NCBI GenBank assembly: GCA_947459055.1
Contig: CANHCG010000043.1
Span: forward strand, 1-9,411
DNA from: Cytophagaceae bacterium
GTDB taxonomy: Bacteria; Bacteroidota; Bacteroidia; Cytophagales; Spirosomataceae
DNA: 9,411 nt
Direction: 5' to 3'
Within the stretch, counting starts at the first letter, position 1, and every line of letters starts with the position of its first letter. Positions 7,334-9,411 of the stretch are shown in pieces. The notes beneath the pieces were generated by a model. That model was not told where the DNA came from and made no database searches. It was given only the letters and a program-made list of their open reading frames with translations. The position numbers and the translations under genes are program-made.

Positions 7334-8545
7334 ATGTTTGATATCATCGTCATTTTTGGAATGTTTGTACCTGTGATTTTATTGCGGCATGCGAAGGATC
7401 ACACGCGATCTAATGTGTATTTAGGCGCCTTTTTCTTGACCATGAGTATTTATCCCTTGTACAGGAGTGTCTTGGTCAATTTTACATCAGAATCTTTTTT
7501 GGTTTTATTTTTGCCGATTTTGATGCCTATTTTTATGTTGTCTGGCCCTTTGCTTTACTTATATGTGCGCAACAATCTTTCTGAAAGTAAGATCAGACTA
7601 ACCTGGTGGCAATATGCCTTGCATTTTTCGCCGGCCATCATAAGTATTATTAATATGATGCCCTATTCCCTTGTTTCTTGGCAAGAACGGGAAGAGTTGA
7701 TTCGCGGATTAATTAAAGACCCTAATAACATTTACCTTATTCCTTTTTTCTTTTTTCCGAATTCCTATTTATTCCTCATTCGGCCGATTACAGGTATTGT
7801 TTATATTTTGGTTAGTTTTTGGAATATTTACAAGGCCAAGCAAAAGAGTAAAGCATCGGGGATAGAATTAGTAGGTGTGAATTATAAGTGGTTGAATTTG
7901 ATTTTAACGATCACCTTATTGAATTTCAGTTCCTTGGTTATCATGATTTTCGATTTCGTATTTTTCCATACGACTTTAGATAGCAATGTAATGACGATTG
8001 TTGTCGTAACTTTTCCAATGCTTTGTGTCGCGGCATTGAATGTTTCGATTTTATTTTTTCCTTCGGTTTTTTATGGAGTATTTAAAAGCGCAACTCGCAA
8101 CGAGGAGGAAACAGATGTCGTCATGAATGATGAGAATATCATTATCGATGAAATTATCGATGAAGATGCTCGGAAATCATTTAAAGTCGTGGCAGATAAA
8201 TTGGAAATCTATTTTCAAAGTAAGCCTTATTTACAACCCGGATTTAATTTGTCGACGATTACGAGTCAAACCGATTTACCTTACCACAAAATCACGAGTT
8301 ACTTTTCAGTTTATTTGGGCGTCAATTTTAATGATTGGAAAAACAATGCCCGAGTGGATTATGCGGTGGATTTAATCAATAGTGGTCGGGCGAAAAACTT
8401 GACCTTAGAATCTATCGCTTCTAGTTGTGGATTTTTATCTCGGAGTAATTTCGTGAATGCATTTAAGAAAAAAATGAACATGACACCTTCGGAATATACG
8501 AGGACGTTACCTGATCAAGATTTAGTGGTCAATTTAAATTTTTAG
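7334..8545 (+). CDS. Membrane-embedded AraC-family regulator, copy 3 (7TM + HTH)
   Basis: A 403-residue protein, closest to copy 2. Hydrophobic segments lie near 1-19, 27-49, 55-79, 93-113, 145-166, 184-211 and 219-250. Shared motifs are GPLLYLYVR (71-79), LIRPITGIVY (148-157) and FFPSVFYG (241-248). A strongly acidic linker (about 255-280) contains IIDE twice in a row, encoded by a perfect 12-bp tandem repeat. The AraC domain runs from about 283 to 395, with the second HTH at 356-377 (LTLESIASSCGFLSRSNFVNAF) and TPSEY at 384-388. The C-terminal tail ends in NLNF. The ATG lies 2 nt after the TAA of copy 2; the only AGG overlaps that junction (7331-7333), too close to act normally, which suggests termination-reinitiation. 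A strong intrinsic terminator follows 28 bp downstream. The near-identical second HTH predicts overlapping DNA targets with copy 2. The ligand is not known. Confidence 0.9.
   Translation: MFDIIVIFGMFVPVILLRHAKDHTRSNVYLGAFFLTMSIYPLYRSVLVNFTSESFLVLFLPILMPIFMLSGPLLYLYVRNNLSESKIRLTWWQYALHFSPAIISIINMMPYSLVSWQEREELIRGLIKDPNNIYLIPFFFFPNSYLFLIRPITGIVYILVSFWNIYKAKQKSKASGIELVGVNYKWLNLILTITLLNFSSLVIMIFDFVFFHTTLDSNVMTIVVVTFPMLCVAALNVSILFFPSVFYGVFKSATRNEEETDVVMNDENIIIDEIIDEDARKSFKVVADKLEIYFQSKPYLQPGFNLSTITSQTDLPYHKITSYFSVYLGVNFNDWKNNARVDYAVDLINSGRAKNLTLESIASSCGFLSRSNFVNAFKKKMNMTPSEYTRTLPDQDLVVNLNF
8141..8164 (+). repeat. 12-bp in-frame tandem duplication in regulator copy 3
   Basis: ATTATCGATGAA occurs twice without interruption (8141-8152 and 8153-8164). 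Codon 270 starts exactly at 8141, so it encodes IIDE-IIDE (residues 270-277) in the linker between the last membrane segment and the HTH domain. A whole-codon unit in a flexible linker fits replication slippage that keeps the frame. Confidence 0.85.
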
Positions 8546-8573
8546 TTTTATAGCAGATTGTTTTGGAATGTTT

Positions 8574-8607
8574 AAAAAGGAGTAATTCATCATTACTCCT
8601 TTTTTTT
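8574..8607 (+). terminator. Strong rho-independent terminator after the regulator cluster
   Basis: AAAAAGGAGTAAT (8574-8586) pairs perfectly with ATTACTCCTTTTT (8592-8604) around the 5-nt loop TCATC, and the T run continues to 8607 (eight T in all). It lies 28 bp after the last regulator stop. The A run on the left arm makes it potentially bidirectional, although no gene points at it from the right. It separates the regulators from the downstream hydrolase. Confidence 0.9.
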
Positions 8608-8643
8608 ATGTCATGGGCCGCGGCTTCTTAGGTATTAATTTAT

Positions 8644-8674
8644 TTGTTAGGGATTTTCCGCTTGATTATTTTTA
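8644..8674 (+). promoter_or_regulatory. Candidate Bacteroidota sigma-A promoter for the hydrolase gene
   Basis: TTG at 8644-8646 lies 20 nt before TATTTTTA (8667-8674), which matches the -7 consensus TAnnTTTG except for the last base. Transcription would begin near 8680, giving a leader of about 55 nt before the ATG at 8735. The position just after a strong terminator makes a promoter necessary here. The region is AT-rich, so a chance match cannot be excluded. Confidence 0.3.
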
Positions 8675-8734
8675 GAAATCACAGATGATTTTTTTGTAAA
8701 AATGATAACTTGCTATTCGCTAAACCGATTAAGC

Positions 8735-9411
8735 ATGAAAAGACTTTTCCTTGTGCCCATCCTATTGATGGCTTTAACTGCCTGCAACCTAAAAAAGGAA
8801 TCCCTTAGTACCTATTTTACTTATTCAGATCCGATTGAAGCAGCTGGAGTAAAAATGATTTCGATTCAAACGCCCAAAGGGAAGTTTAAGGTTTGGACGA
8901 AGCGGTTTGGTACGAATCCTCGGATTAAAATTTTGTTGCTGCACGGTGGTCCTGCCATGACACATGAATACATGGAATGTTTTGAGACTTTTTTTCAGCG
9001 TGAGGGATTTGAGTTTTATGAATATGACCAATTGGGTTCCTATTATTCTGATCAACCAAATGATTCAACCTTATGGACGACTGAGCGCTTTGTAGAGGAA
9101 GTGGAGCAAGTTCGTCAGGCGATTGGGGCGGATTCAAGTAATTTTTATGTTCTTGGGAATTCCTGGGGTGGTATATTAGGCATGGAATATGCGTTAAAGT
9201 ACCAAAGGCATATGAAAGGCTTGTTGGTCTCCAACATGGTCGCCAGCGCACCTGAATATGGAAAATATGCGGAAGAAGTATTGTCAAAGCAGATGAAACC
9301 TGAAATTTTATCGGAAATCCGTGCCATCGAGACGAAAAAGGATTTTACGAATCCTAGGTACATGGATTTGTTGATTCCAAATTTTTACCATGAACATATT
9401 TGTCGGCTCGC
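8735..9411 (+). CDS. Lipoprotein alpha/beta hydrolase, proline-iminopeptidase type (S33), partial
   Basis: The first 225 codons of a gene that runs off the right edge. Residues 1-16 form a lipoprotein signal with lipobox LTAC, so C17 should be acylated and the enzyme anchored in the envelope. LLLHGGPAMTHEYME (67-81) is the oxyanion-hole region of proline-iminopeptidase-family hydrolases (usually HGGPG). YDQLGSYYSDQP (97-108) matches the 'DQxGxGxSD' block. LWTTERFVEEVEQVRQ (113-128) is typical of the tricorn-F1-like subgroup. GNSWGG (141-146) is the nucleophile elbow, with S143 as the catalytic serine and Asn where His is common. The catalytic Asp and His lie beyond the window, so an intact triad cannot be confirmed. 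The likely role is release of N-terminal residues from short peptides, or of amines from amino-acid amides. No Shine-Dalgarno sequence is visible; the start is chosen because it gives a complete lipoprotein signal. Confidence 0.88.
   Translation, partial: MKRLFLVPILLMALTACNLKKESLSTYFTYSDPIEAAGVKMISIQTPKGKFKVWTKRFGTNPRIKILLLHGGPAMTHEYMECFETFFQREGFEFYEYDQLGSYYSDQPNDSTLWTTERFVEEVEQVRQAIGADSSNFYVLGNSWGGILGMEYALKYQRHMKGLLVSNMVASAPEYGKYAEEVLSKQMKPEILSEIRAIETKKDFTNPRYMDLLIPNFYHEHICRL

Noticed and set aside
8925..9287. Minus-strand reading frames opposite the hydrolase
   Set aside because: The plus strand encodes clear lipobox, HGGP and GxSxG motifs across the same bases; the opposite frames show no family features.

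Overview
The window looks like a chromosomal segment of a member of the Bacteroidota. The evidence is an outer-membrane beta-barrel receptor with an N-terminal carboxypeptidase-regulatory-like domain, signal peptides ending in a Bacteroidota-style 'FGQ', membrane-embedded AraC-type regulators, few Shine-Dalgarno sequences and moderately low GC. The genus cannot be fixed by eye; a Cytophagales-like organism is plausible but is inference.

Layout. (1) 11-2437, minus strand: a complete TonB-dependent-receptor-like outer-membrane protein. (2) 2438-2504: a 67-bp divergent intergenic region that must hold the 5' signals of both flanking genes. (3) 2505-4685, plus strand: a secreted penicillin-acylase-family (S45, Ntn-hydrolase) amidase. 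(4) 4729-5886, 6129-7331 and 7334-8545, plus strand: three tandem paralogous proteins, each with about seven N-terminal membrane segments and a C-terminal AraC-type double helix-turn-helix. The last two are the closest pair and lie 2 nt apart, so they almost certainly share a transcript. (5) 8574-8607: a strong intrinsic terminator closing the regulator cluster. (6) 8735 to the right edge: the first 225 codons of a lipoprotein alpha/beta hydrolase of the proline-iminopeptidase type (S33).

How the genes may work together. The left half gives an outer-membrane receptor and a periplasmic or secreted amide hydrolase that share a promoter region. The middle gives membrane-bound one-component regulators that could sense a signal in or across the inner membrane and bind DNA directly. 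The right edge gives a second envelope amide/peptide hydrolase. A theme of envelope amide hydrolysis plus membrane signal sensing is possible, but nothing in the sequence shows that these genes form one pathway. The most unusual part is the tandem array of 7TM-AraC paralogs, with a direct repeat upstream of the second copy. No CRISPR array, insertion sequence, tRNA or rRNA was seen, and no intergenic gap exceeds 300 bases.
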